Source: CAYNLK01 sp964398055 (lineage in GTDB: Bacteria; Chloroflexota; Anaerolineae; 4572-78; J111). From it: a stretch of 64,000 nucleotides of DNA. Within the stretch, counting starts at the first letter, position 1; every line of letters begins with the position of its first letter. The notes beneath the pieces were generated by a model that saw only the letters and a program-made list of their open reading frames with translations, did no database searches and had not been told where the DNA came from. Location: the NCBI GenBank assembly GCA_964398055.1, contig CAYNLK010000029.1, positions 1 through 64,000 of the forward strand. Reading direction: 5' to 3'. Positions 42,721-51,364 of the stretch are shown in pieces. Both the position numbers and the translations under genes were made by a program.

Positions 42721-43389
42721 CTAGCCAAGATTGATTTTGGTCTGGTCTCTTAAAGATTTTTGGGGCCGGCGCAGATTCTGCCAGGCCGGTTCATAAGTTG
42801 GATCCAGATCAATCGCTACCCGATAATTTTTCATGGCCTCAACCGAATCGCCGGTCAACTCGCATAACGCTCCCAGGAGATTGAACGCCTCCGGCCGGGA
42901 GGGATCAATGCCGATGGCCTGCCGGACATGGACCGTGGCCGCCTCGAAATGGCGCTCGCTGATGCAGCGTTTGGTCAGGGTCAAATGGGAATCGTAATCG
43001 GAGGCCTGGGCGGCTTCCACTTTGTTCCGGTCTAACACCGCCGAGATAATATCTCGCAATTCTTGCGGGGTAAACGGTTTTTGAATGAAGTCAATGGCGC
43101 CCAGCTTCATTGCTTCTACCGCATTGTCAATGGTGCCGTGCGCTGAGATGATAACTACCTTAATATCGGGCCGAATTTTGACCACCTGGCGCAGTACTTC
43201 CAGGCCGTCTATGCCAGGCAGTTTCAAATCAAGCAGGATTAAGCAAAATTCCTGCTCGGCCAGTTGCTTGAGGGCGTCTTCACCATTCACCGCGGCGCTT
43301 AGCTGGTAGCCCAATGAGGCCAGGGCCTGCGTAACGGTGAGCCGGATGTTTTTTTCATCATCTACAACCAGGATGCGTTGGTTAGACAT
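42721..43389 (-). CDS. response regulator with receiver domain and TPR-like tail
   Basis: A 222-residue regulator. Receiver domain 1-120: acidic pair DDE (about 10-12), phosphorylated Asp54 in LILLDLKLPG, Ser in VVIISAHG and Lys in FIQKPF. The C-terminal 90 residues are helical with TPR-like spacing (AATVHVRQAIGIDPSRPEAFNLLGAL, AMKNYRVAIDLDPTYEPAWQNL) and no DNA-binding domain, so output is probably by protein contact. Its start overlaps the kinase stop by eight bases. Confidence 0.9.
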   Translation of the reverse strand: MSNQRILVVDDEKNIRLTVTQALASLGYQLSAAVNGEDALKQLAEQEFCLILLDLKLPGIDGLEVLRQVVKIRPDIKVVIISAHGTIDNAVEAMKLGAIDFIQKPFTPQELRDIISAVLDRNKVEAAQASDYDSHLTLTKRCISERHFEAATVHVRQAIGIDPSRPEAFNLLGALCELTGDSVEAMKNYRVAIDLDPTYEPAWQNLRRPQKSLRDQTKINLG

Positions 43390-45315
43390 TTTGAGTGACT
43401 CCTTGCTGTGGCCGCGGCCGGCTATTCACCACCGGGATGGTAAAGGTAAAGGTGCTGCCCTGCTCGGGGATTGACTCAACCCAGATGGCGCCGCCGTGAG
43501 CTTTGACAATCTCTTTACAGATGGCCAGCCCCAACCCGCTGCCGCCGACCGCCTGATCATTCTTAACCTGCACAAATTTATCAAAGATTTTGGATTGATA
43601 TTCAAAGGGAATGCCGGCCCCGTCATCCGACACCGACAGGTAGACAAAGTCGCCGATCTGCTCGGCCGAGACGCAAATGTGTCCGCCCGGCCCGGTATAA
43701 CGCAGGGCATTGGCGATGAGGTTGGTTAGCACCCAGGTGATCTTGTTGGGATCGGCCTTGATTTGGGCCAGTTGGTCGGGCAAATGTTGACTCAGTTCGA
43801 TCCCCTTTTCCTCGGCCTGACCGGCCAGAGTGGCCATGGCGTGGCCGGTTAGCAGAGAGACGTCAACCGGCTCAAATTCCAACTCAACCCGGCCGGCCTC
43901 GATTTTGGAGAGGTCGAGTAAATTATTAACCAATTTGCGCAGCCGCTGCACATCTTCCTGGGCGGCCCGGAGGAGTTCCTGTTCAGTCCCGGTTAGCTTG
44001 GGTGAGGCCCCTTCCATCAACAGGTCGATACTCATGGCGATGCTGGTAAGAGGGGTGCGCAACTCGTGTGAAGCGGTCATTACAAATTCGCTTTTGAGGC
44101 GATCCAATTCAGTCAGTTTGGTCACATCTTGTAGCAGCAGCACCACCCCCAACATCTGCCCTTGCTCGGTTTTCACGGGGGTGATGGCAAAGCGGTAATA
44201 GGCGGTTTGGTCACCGTGGACCACGGCCAGGGTCGACGCGGCTTCAGCCAGTTGGGGCGACTGGCCAGTTTCGGTCACTCCTTTCAATTGGGCGTAAAGC
44301 TCCGGGCTGGGTAATACCTCAAGGCAATGTTGGCCGGTGGTCTACTCAAGGGAAAGGTTAAGCATTTGGGCGGCCATAGGATTAACCGCGATGACTTTTA
44401 GATCGGCATCAACCATGATCAAACCGTCGCTGATGCTGCGAATAATAGCCTCGCCGCGGCGTTTTTCGGCCAGCAGCCGGTTGACGTTGAGCTCGTGGTA
44501 ACTTTTGAGCTTGCGGCTCATCGTCATTATTTCCTGGGCTAACTGGCCGACTTCGTCTTTGGACCGGGCGGTAATAGCCACATCGTAGTCCCCTTCGGCA
44601 ATGCGCCCGGCTGCCTGGGTCATCTCGCGCAAAGGCTGGACCAAGAAATTGGACAGAAACAGGCTTAGCATCAGGCCAACACCGGCCACAATCAGCCCCA
44701 GAATAATCATCGACCAGATGGCACGGCTTGAAACAGTCTGGGCCTGTTCTGAGGCCGACAACATCGCCTGCTGATTCATCTCGCGGAGGTGGGTGCAAGC
44801 CTCCCGGACCAATTTGAATTTGGGCAAAATCATTTCGTGGTAGTAATTTGAACTGGCGGTCTGGTCGGCCTGCTTGATAATTTCCGGCAGGCGGGCCGAG
44901 GCGTCGAGATAGGCCAGGTACTCAGTTTCAATGGTTGCCACCGTGTTGGCCTCACCCTCGAGGGTGATATTATCTTTGGCCCGTCCCAACCATTGCGAAA
45001 ACTCAACCTCGTACTCCCGGAACTGGTTCAGTCCTTCGCTGGTATAACTTTGCATCAATAACAACAGGCCGCTATCTTGCCGTTCAATGGCGTTGATCAT
45101 ATTTTCCGCGGCCAAAATGCTGCGGTAATTCTCTTGCAAAATAGCCTCGCTGGCCCGGCCCAGTTGGTCGAGATTGATCACCGCCCATATGCCCACACAA
45201 TCACAACGAGGGCCAGCACCAACCCGTAGCCCAGCAGGATCTTTCGTCCCAGTTCCACTGTAGTAACCTGCTCAAATGTTTCACCTTTAAAATCATTCCA
45301 GGCCGGTTGGTTCAT
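43382..45315 (-). pseudogene. sensor histidine kinase interrupted by a frameshift and a nonsense codon
   Basis: Minus-strand reading from ATG 45315 (MNQPAWNDFKGETF) enters a membrane helix, then shifts frame near 45194-45199, where GTGTGGGC carries two extra bases compared with the frame that continues (GIWAVINLDQLG). The main frame then shows a four-helix sensor, second membrane helix, HAMP, and PAS start up to MLNLSLE, a TAG at 44344-44342, and continues in the same frame (TTGQHCLEVLPSPELYAQLKG). The rest has HisKA (ASHELRTPLTS with His), N box (NLIANALRYT), and G boxes (DDGAGIPFEYQ, GSGLGLAICKEI). Without the two lesions it would be a normal kinase of about 640 residues for the adjacent regulator. 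Genuine decay or sequencing error cannot be separated here. Confidence 0.85.
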
Positions 45316-45349
45316 CTCGTCAATGTCGCCACACGGAGTTGTTTAAAAG

Positions 45350-45387
45350 AAAACCCGACCTGCTGCCAAACAACAGGTCGGGTTTTT
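45350..45387 (-). terminator. intrinsic terminator after the 7x54/7x49 repeat protein gene
   Basis: AAAACCCGACCTG (45350-45362) pairs with CAGGTCGGGTTTT (45374-45386). On the minus strand the stem is followed by TTTTCTTTT, so it ends transcription of the gene at 45535-48195 before the two-component operon. Confidence 0.8.
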
Positions 45388-45449
45388 GGTAACGATTGGT
45401 TGCTCCCAGGCAACCGGTACTTTAGGTCAATCTGGCTAGCCCAGTTTTC

Positions 45450-45525
45450 GGTGCGAAACTCCGTAGGGAGGGCATCCTATGCCCGGCGGTAGGGCATAGG
45501 ATGCCCGGGCTTCTGTTTCGCCCCG
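45450..45525. repeat. REP-like palindrome (GGGCATCCTATGCCC)
   Basis: GGGCATCCTATGCCC (45470-45484) and GGGCATAGGATGCCC (45492-45506) form a 15-bp stem; outer GTGCGAAAC and GTTTCGC words extend it. Non-coding. Confidence 0.7.
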
Positions 45526-45534
45526 AGTACTAGC

Positions 45535-48195
45535 CTACGCAGCTGGCTGTGAGCCGTCGCGCTGCCCGCTGGCCAACTCCCAACCCAGATAAAGCGGGGC
45601 CAACTGGGCCAGCAATATCCAGATCATTGCAATGAAAATCACGGTCTTGGCCAAAGATAACTGGCTATCCAGATTAGCCTGGGTTTGGTCAATATTCAGT
45701 TTGACGTTTTCGACCAGGGCGATGTACTCATCCACCGAGGCCACGATACCGTCAACGTGCTGGTTGATTGTACCCACATTGTCCGAAATCGCCACAATAT
45801 CCTGGCTAACAGCGCTCAGGTTATTGTCAGAGAAAGCCTCCAACGCCCGCAACTGGTTGGACAGTACGGTCAAGTTATCGGCTACCGCAACTACCTGGTC
45901 AACCTGCTGGTTGATCGCGGCGATATCTTTCGACAGGGTCACCACATCCTGCCCAACTTTGCTAAAGTCCACATTGGCATACGGTTCCAGAGTTCGCAGT
46001 TGGGTAGCCAGAGCCTGGAGACTATCGGCCGCCACCACATACTGATCGAGCTGCTCGTTGACCGCGGCCACGTTATCAGACAAGGCCAGGATGTCATCAC
46101 TGATACCACTCAGATTGTTATCCGATATCGCCTGCAGCTGGCGCAGTTGGTTCGATATTGTGGCCAGATTATCGGATACGGCGACCACCTGGTCAACCTG
46201 GCTATTGATTGCCGCCACATTCTCTGATAAAGCCAGGATGTCTTGGCTAACAGTACCCAGGTTGTTATTCGAGATAGCCTCCAACCCGCGCAGTTGTTGG
46301 GAAACATTCTCCAACTGCCCGGCTGCCGCAACAATGGCCCCGATCTGGTTACTGATCGTCCCCACATTGCCAGACATCGCCAGGATATCCTGGCTGACAG
46401 CACCCAGGCCATTATTACGAGCGACCTCCAGGGCGCGCAACTGGTTTGAGACAACCTCCAGTTGGTTGGCGGCTTTGACCAGTTCGTCGATCTGGTTATT
46501 GATGTTGTTCACATCGCCGGACAGCATCAAAATATCATCACTAACCACATCCAGATTGTTGTCGGACACTGCCTCCAGAGCGCGGAACTGCGTCGATACC
46601 TGATCCAGAGTTTTCAGCGTGCCCACCAGGTCATCAAGCTGGCGATTGATGGCGGTCACATCTCTGGACATTGTGGCGACACCTTGATCAACCGTCTTCA
46701 GATTGGTGTCGAGCAGCTCATCCATCCCTCGCAATTGGGTTGACAGACGATCCAGGCGGCTACTCAATTCATTTGATGTGTCGGTCATCTGGACTTTGTA
46801 GTTGCGATCCAGGTAGTTCAGTTCCCTGAGCAGGGCCAGGGTGGTATTCACATTCCCTTCGGTGGTGTCAAAAACAAAGGGAATGATCCGGTTGACCTGA
46901 TCGATCGTGTCCGGCACTTCGCCACTCACAATTTTGGAGGTTTGCGCCAGGGCCTGATCCGTTTGTTGGACCGCGCCCCGGGTATTAGCCAGGGTGGTTT
47001 CTACATTGCCCAGAAATCCTTGCGTGGCCTCAGCCACCGGGATAATAGTGGCGTTGGCCTGGTCAAAGGCGTCGGGCAGATCCTGGCTGGCAATTTTGAT
47101 GATTTGGTCAAGGGCGGCGTCGGTCTGCTTAACCGTTTCGCTGGCATCGACCATGGTCGCTTCTACACTCCCCAGCAGCCCCTTGGTTACGTTGGCGGTG
47201 GCCGGGATAGTGGCATGAACCCCATCGATGACATCGGGGATGTTGCGGCTGGCAATCGTAACGATCTGGTCCATAGCCGCATCGGCCGTATCAACGGTTT
47301 TGCTGGCGTCAACCATGGTCATTTGGACGTTACCCAGCAGGTCCTGAGTCATGGCAGCCGTTGGAGGAATGGTGGCATAGACGGCGTCAATGGTATCCGG
47401 CACATCTTGACTGGCAATACTAACCACCTGATCAAGCGCCGCGCTGGATAGATCAACCGTCTGGCTGGCATTCACCAATGAGCCTTGTACGGTACTCAGG
47501 AGACTCTGGGTGGCCTCAGCCACCGGGGGAATAGTGGCGTGGACATTATCGATAGCGTTGGGAACATCTTGGCTGGCAATCTGGATGATCTGGTTGAGCG
47601 CGGCATCGGTCTGGTTAATCGTCTGGCTGGCATCCACCATGGTTGTCTCCACATTATTGAGGAGATTTCTGGTGACCTGCAAGGTAGAGGGGATCGTGGC
47701 GTGCACCTGGTCGATGGTGTCAGGCACAGGCCCACTGGAGATTTTTAGAAGCTGGTTCACCAGCGGACCGGTCTGGGTTGCCGTTTCCCCAGCGTTGACC
47801 ATAGCCGTTTCCACATCGCTCAACAAGGTCTTGGCAACTTGGGCCGTGGCGGGAATGGTGGCGTGGACATCGTCGATAGCTTTGGGAACATCCTGGCTGA
47901 CAATTTGGATGACCTGTTTGGCAAAGGCATCGGCCTGGTTAACGGTTTCACTGGTATTTAATACCGCTGATTGCACATTGCTGACCGTTGAGGAGACTTC
48001 CTGAACCGAGCCTTTGGTTTCCTCCAGGGCGCCTTTGGTGGTGACCAGGCCGTCCGATGCAAGCGCCAGTGTACTTTTGGTCGCTGTGCCCACTCCATCA
48101 ATGACCTGACTGCCAAAGATAATCCCGACCACACTCAAAACCACCCCCAGAATACCGACTGCAAGCAAAATATACCCGATTATGCGTCGAAACAT
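45535..48195 (-). CDS. double membrane-anchored protein of 7x54 and 7x49 residue repeats
   Basis: An 886-residue protein of unknown function. ATG 48195 is chosen since CGGAGGAAAA lies just upstream. One membrane helix lies near each end (about 5-27 and 850-873). Residues 103-480 are seven 54-residue units (VPDTIDQVHATIP...VETTMVDASQTINQTDAALNQIIQIASQD pattern, the seventh diverged); residues 481-823 are seven 49-residue units (LxxVSxQLRALEAxSDNNL.xVSQDILALSxNVAxINxQVDxVVA). No insertion or deletion breaks the register. The 49-residue unit is seven heptads, predicting a long coiled coil. It resembles structural membrane-tethered stalks more than an enzyme. A terminator follows it. Nearby genes give no functional clue. 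Confidence 0.85.
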   Translation of the reverse strand: MFRRIIGYILLAVGILGVVLSVVGIIFGSQVIDGVGTATKSTLALASDGLVTTKGALEETKGSVQEVSSTVSNVQSAVLNTSETVNQADAFAKQVIQIVSQDVPKAIDDVHATIPATAQVAKTLLSDVETAMVNAGETATQTGPLVNQLLKISSGPVPDTIDQVHATIPSTLQVTRNLLNNVETTMVDASQTINQTDAALNQIIQIASQDVPNAIDNVHATIPPVAEATQSLLSTVQGSLVNASQTVDLSSAALDQVVSIASQDVPDTIDAVYATIPPTAAMTQDLLGNVQMTMVDASKTVDTADAAMDQIVTIASRNIPDVIDGVHATIPATANVTKGLLGSVEATMVDASETVKQTDAALDQIIKIASQDLPDAFDQANATIIPVAEATQGFLGNVETTLANTRGAVQQTDQALAQTSKIVSGEVPDTIDQVNRIIPFVFDTTEGNVNTTLALLRELNYLDRNYKVQMTDTSNELSSRLDRLSTQLRGMDELLDTNLKTVDQGVATMSRDVTAINRQLDDLVGTLKTLDQVSTQFRALEAVSDNNLDVVSDDILMLSGDVNNINNQIDELVKAANQLEVVSNQLRALEVARNNGLGAVSQDILAMSGNVGTISNQIGAIVAAAGQLENVSQQLRGLEAISNNNLGTVSQDILALSENVAAINSQVDQVVAVSDNLATISNQLRQLQAISDNNLSGISDDILALSDNVAAVNEQLDQYVVAADSLQALATQLRTLEPYANVDFSKVGQDVVTLSKDIAAINQQVDQVVAVADNLTVLSNQLRALEAFSDNNLSAVSQDIVAISDNVGTINQHVDGIVASVDEYIALVENVKLNIDQTQANLDSQLSLAKTVIFIAMIWILLAQLAPLYLGWELASGQRDGSQPAA

Positions 48196-48681
48196 TTTTC
48201 CTCCGAACATAGTTACAGTTGGAGAGCAAAGCCACCTTTGGCGACTTTACGCTGCCACATTTCGCGATCCATCACTTTTGAGCACCCTTCTAACTATTAG
48301 GTTAGGGTGGTTTTACCACTTGTGATGCAGGGCTTGGGTGAAACCTGCGTTATATTTGTGAGACAGCGGAAAGATAGTGGCGGACCTTTGTTCTTGAGGG
48401 TTTGTCGTTTGAATTGCTTGGCCTGGAGCCGGCCCAGGGTTGGACCAGAGGCTGGCTTAACCCACGGCGGGAGGATTGGGAATTGCCACCTACCCGCAGT
48501 TTTGCCAGTTCGAGTTATAGCATTAGACACAATCATTAGCCTCTTTGCTCTGATGATAATTGTGTGATTACTCTTTTCCCCACACGTATTTTACACGCAT
48601 TTTCAGTTTGCGTAAATTCGCGGTATCGCTATGAATCGGTCCAAAAGGCAAAATTGGATCTGCTGATCCTTACTATTTACC
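48196..48681. other. gene-free stretch
   Basis: No supported gene, tRNA or strong hairpin. Short frames exist on both strands but show no recognisable domain or ribosome site. It should contain the promoter of the minus-strand repeat-protein gene; I could not pick one out with confidence. Confidence 0.5.
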
Positions 48682-48866
48682 AGGGTGTGTTCAGATTTGG
48701 AGGATGACATAATGTTGGTCGATATTTTGAATCGCTGAAAGCACTGAGGTGATGCTGATTCCGCTGAATTTGAGGCTTGTCTCAGCGTTTTCAATCTTTT
48801 TAGCATCCTCAGCGATTCACTCGGTCTGCACAATCCTAAATTCGCCCCCAAATCCGAACGCACCCT
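48682..48866. mobile_element. 185-bp MITE with 7-bp target duplication
   Basis: Ends AGGGTGTGTTCAGATTTGG (from 48682) and CCAAATCCGAACGCACCCT (to 48866) are inverted with few mismatches. ATTTACC is repeated directly outside both ends (48675-48681 and 48867-48873). Inside, GAATCGCTGA faces TCAGCGATTC. No transposase is encoded, so it would need one in trans. Confidence 0.87.
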
Positions 48867-48918
48867 ATTTACCAGAATCATTTGAACTATTTATTAGAAA
48901 CATTTATAATGGCTGGTC

Positions 48919-50301
48919 ATGACCATGCTCACCGTACCTGCCAGCGCTCCACCGGCATTTCACCTGTTGGCCAAACCGACCGGGGCCATCTGCAACCTGG
49001 GCTGCAAATATTGTTTCTTTCTGTCCAAAGAGCTGCTCTACCCCGGCAGCCGCTTCCGCATGGTCGACGAGTTATTGGAAATCTACATCAAACAGCTCCT
49101 GGAGGCCCACCGGGTCCCTGAAGTCAACGTAGCCTGGCAGGGCGGCGAACCAATCCTGATGGGGCTGGATTTCTTCCAACGCGCCGTGGCATATGTGCAG
49201 AAGTATCAGCGGGCCGATCAGCAGGTGCTCCACACCATACAGACCAACGGCACCAACCTTGACGCTAACTGGGCGACTTTCTTCAAACAGCACAACTTTC
49301 TGGTCGGCTTGAGCGTGGATGGACCCAGGGAACTGCATAACACCTACCGGGTTAATAAAGGGGGCGAAGGCAGCTTTGATCAGGTTATGCGGGGATGGGC
49401 AGCTCTGAAGGAGCAGCAAGTTGATGTCAACATCCTCTGCACCGTCCACGCCGCTAACGCCGACCATCCGCTGGAGGTCTACCGCTTTTTCCGGGACGAG
49501 TTGGATGCTCGGTTCATCCAGTTCATTCCCATTGTAGAACGGGCCACCAGCGACTTACTGCCGCTGGCCAACCTGGGCTGGAGCGAGCGGCCCGGCGGCG
49601 AGCGGCCGCTCTACACCCAGCAAGGCAACCTGGTCACCGAGCGGTCGGTGGGCGCACTGCAATATGGCCGCTTTCTGATCGACATCTTTGAAGAGTGGGT
49701 CCGGCGAGACGTGGGCCAGGTTTACGTGCAGTTGTTTGATGTGACCCTGGGCAGCCACGTGGGCCAGCATAATCTGTGCATCTTTGCCCCCACCTGCGGC
49801 AACGCCCTGGCCCTGGAGCACAACGGTGATCTTTACTCGTGCGACCATTACGTGGAGCCGGCTTACCTGCTGGGCAATATCAAAGAGAGCCACATAATCG
49901 AGTTGCTCGCCTCCGACCAGCAGCGCCAGTTTGGGCAGGCCAAGCTCGATACCTTGCCCCGCTACTGCCGGGAGTGTGAGGTCCGTTTTGCCTGTAACGG
50001 CGGCTGTCCCCGCAACCGCTTTTGCCAAGCGCCGGACGGTGAAGCGGGTCTGAACTACCTGTGCGCCGGCTACAAGCTGTTTTTCAACCACGTCGACCGG
50101 CCCATGCGCATGATGGCCGAGCTGCTGCGGCAGAATCGGGCGCCGGCCGAGATAATGCAATGGTACGCCGCCGCAAACGCCAAACGAGCCGGGCAGTTTG
50201 CCGCTGCCAAGCGCAACGATCTCTGCCCGTGCGGCAGCGGCAAAAAGTTCAAGCTGTGTCACGGGCGTCAACCGGTTGTGACCGCCGGAAGGCAGGCTTA
50301 A
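48919..50301 (+). CDS. radical SAM/SPASM enzyme, anaerobic sulfatase-maturase type, with SEC-C tail
   Basis: A 460-residue iron-sulfur enzyme. The radical SAM motif CNLGCKYC (Cx3Cx2C) lies at about 25-32 after the AKPTGAICNLGC lead typical of anSMEs; NVAWQGGEPILMGLDFF and IQTNGTNL follow. The C-terminal SPASM cysteines are seen in CGNALALEHNGDLYSCDHYV and CRECEVRFACNGGCPRNRFC. The last 30 residues add a SEC-C zinc motif (CPCGSGKKFKLCHG). anSMEs oxidise a Cys or Ser of sulfatases to formylglycine. No sulfatase is in the window, so the target is elsewhere or different. ATG 48919 (or 48925) lacks a strong ribosome site. Confidence 0.9.
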   Translation: MTMLTVPASAPPAFHLLAKPTGAICNLGCKYCFFLSKELLYPGSRFRMVDELLEIYIKQLLEAHRVPEVNVAWQGGEPILMGLDFFQRAVAYVQKYQRADQQVLHTIQTNGTNLDANWATFFKQHNFLVGLSVDGPRELHNTYRVNKGGEGSFDQVMRGWAALKEQQVDVNILCTVHAANADHPLEVYRFFRDELDARFIQFIPIVERATSDLLPLANLGWSERPGGERPLYTQQGNLVTERSVGALQYGRFLIDIFEEWVRRDVGQVYVQLFDVTLGSHVGQHNLCIFAPTCGNALALEHNGDLYSCDHYVEPAYLLGNIKESHIIELLASDQQRQFGQAKLDTLPRYCRECEVRFACNGGCPRNRFCQAPDGEAGLNYLCAGYKLFFNHVDRPMRMMAELLRQNRAPAEIMQWYAAANAKRAGQFAAAKRNDLCPCGSGKKFKLCHGRQPVVTAGRQA

Positions 50302-51041
50302 TGCGCGCCTTGATTATCATGCTGCAAAAGTCCATCCTGCTGCTGGCTCGCCACTGGTATCTGGCAGCCATCCTGCTGGCCTGGTTTGTTTTGACCCTGG
50401 CCTTTTTAGCCCCGCTGTTGATGGTTGCGGGCCAGCCTGGTGCAGCTCAAACTATTTATGGCTGGCTGGCCCCGCATGACCATCAGCTTCCGCAGCGCTC
50501 CTATTTTTTGTTTGGGCAACATGGTTGGGTGCAGACTTATTCCCTGGAGCAAATCCTGGCCTGGGGCGGCGACCCCAATCGGCTGCGCGCCTTTGTTGGC
50601 AACCCGGAGATTGGCTTCAAAATGGGCATGAACCAGCGGATGACGGCCATCTTCGGAGCCATTGTGGGGGGCGGCCTGATCTGGGGCCTGGCCGGCGGGC
50701 GACCCCGCTTGGGCGCCGGCTGGTTCATAGTGCTCAGCCTGCCGTTGCTGCTCGACGGTTTCAGCCATATGTACAGCGAAAACAGTGGCCTTGCTTTTCG
50801 GGACAGCAACGGCTGGGCGGTCGCTCTGACCGGAGGAATATTTTCCGCTGATTTCTACAAAGGTTCGACCGCCGGCACGCTCAACTGGCTGCTGCGTACC
50901 GTGACCGGCCTGTTATTCGGCCTGGGGCTGGTCTGGTTTCTGTTTACTTATCTTTCGGTTCAGTTTGCGCAAATACGCCAAAAACTGGAGCCTAAACTCA
51001 AAAGAGCCGCCGGCCGATCCTCACCCGCCAGCCAGGAATAG
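50301..51041 (+). CDS. DUF2085-like membrane protein
   Basis: A 246-residue membrane protein starting at ATG 50301, which shares one base with the stop of the radical SAM gene, so they are translationally coupled. There are about five hydrophobic segments. The stretch WLAPHDHQLPQRSYFLFGQHGWVQTYSLEQI resembles the DUF2085 core (HxxCHQLPERSFFLFG), but the usual Cys is replaced (HDHQ). Function unknown; a role linked to the maturase product at the membrane is inference only. Confidence 0.7.
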   Translation: MRALIIMLQKSILLLARHWYLAAILLAWFVLTLAFLAPLLMVAGQPGAAQTIYGWLAPHDHQLPQRSYFLFGQHGWVQTYSLEQILAWGGDPNRLRAFVGNPEIGFKMGMNQRMTAIFGAIVGGGLIWGLAGGRPRLGAGWFIVLSLPLLLDGFSHMYSENSGLAFRDSNGWAVALTGGIFSADFYKGSTAGTLNWLLRTVTGLLFGLGLVWFLFTYLSVQFAQIRQKLEPKLKRAAGRSSPASQE

Positions 51042-51310
51042 CGTCCAATGCTCAGGGTAACCAGATCGCTGGCCCTCCGGCTTCGACCAACTGCCAAAAC
51101 TGATCGGTTTCGACATCCAATAGTCAGAGGCCCGATCTCGACCCCAGCTCTTTCAAAGCCAGGTTCTAGAAAATCAAAATGGCGCCCATCACCTGACCAT
51201 CTAGTCTGGGTGTCTTCAAATTTGACAAATCCATTATTTTTTTGATAATAGCGACTAAATCTCAATTAGCAGCGCAAACCAACGTTGATCACTTTGTTTT
51301 GCTCATTATT
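51042..51310. other. gene-free stretch
   Basis: About 270 bases without a supported gene. A minus-strand frame of about 100 codons (50960-51265) overlaps the preceding gene and has no recognisable domain. Confidence 0.45.
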
Positions 51311-51329
51311 GAGAATTCTTCTCATTATC
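51311..51329 (+). promoter_or_regulatory. Fur-family-like operator upstream of the metal permease
   Basis: GAGAATTCTTCTCATTATC matches 14 of 19 positions of the classical Fur box GATAATGATAATCATTATC and forms a dyad (TGAGAA TTC TTCTCA). It lies 36 bases before the permease start, where a Fur, Zur or Mur repressor would be expected. Confidence 0.5.
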
Positions 51330-51364
51330 TGGCACAATTGTGATTTACGTTCAAGGAGTCAATT

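Noticed and set aside
46942..48004. Several plus-strand frames opposite the repeat protein
   Set aside because: They repeat because the real gene repeats; no start signals and no recognisable domains.
45535..48195. Methyl-accepting chemotaxis protein
   Set aside because: Helical repeats and two membrane helices are suggestive, but there is no signalling hairpin motif and the second helix is at the extreme C-terminus.
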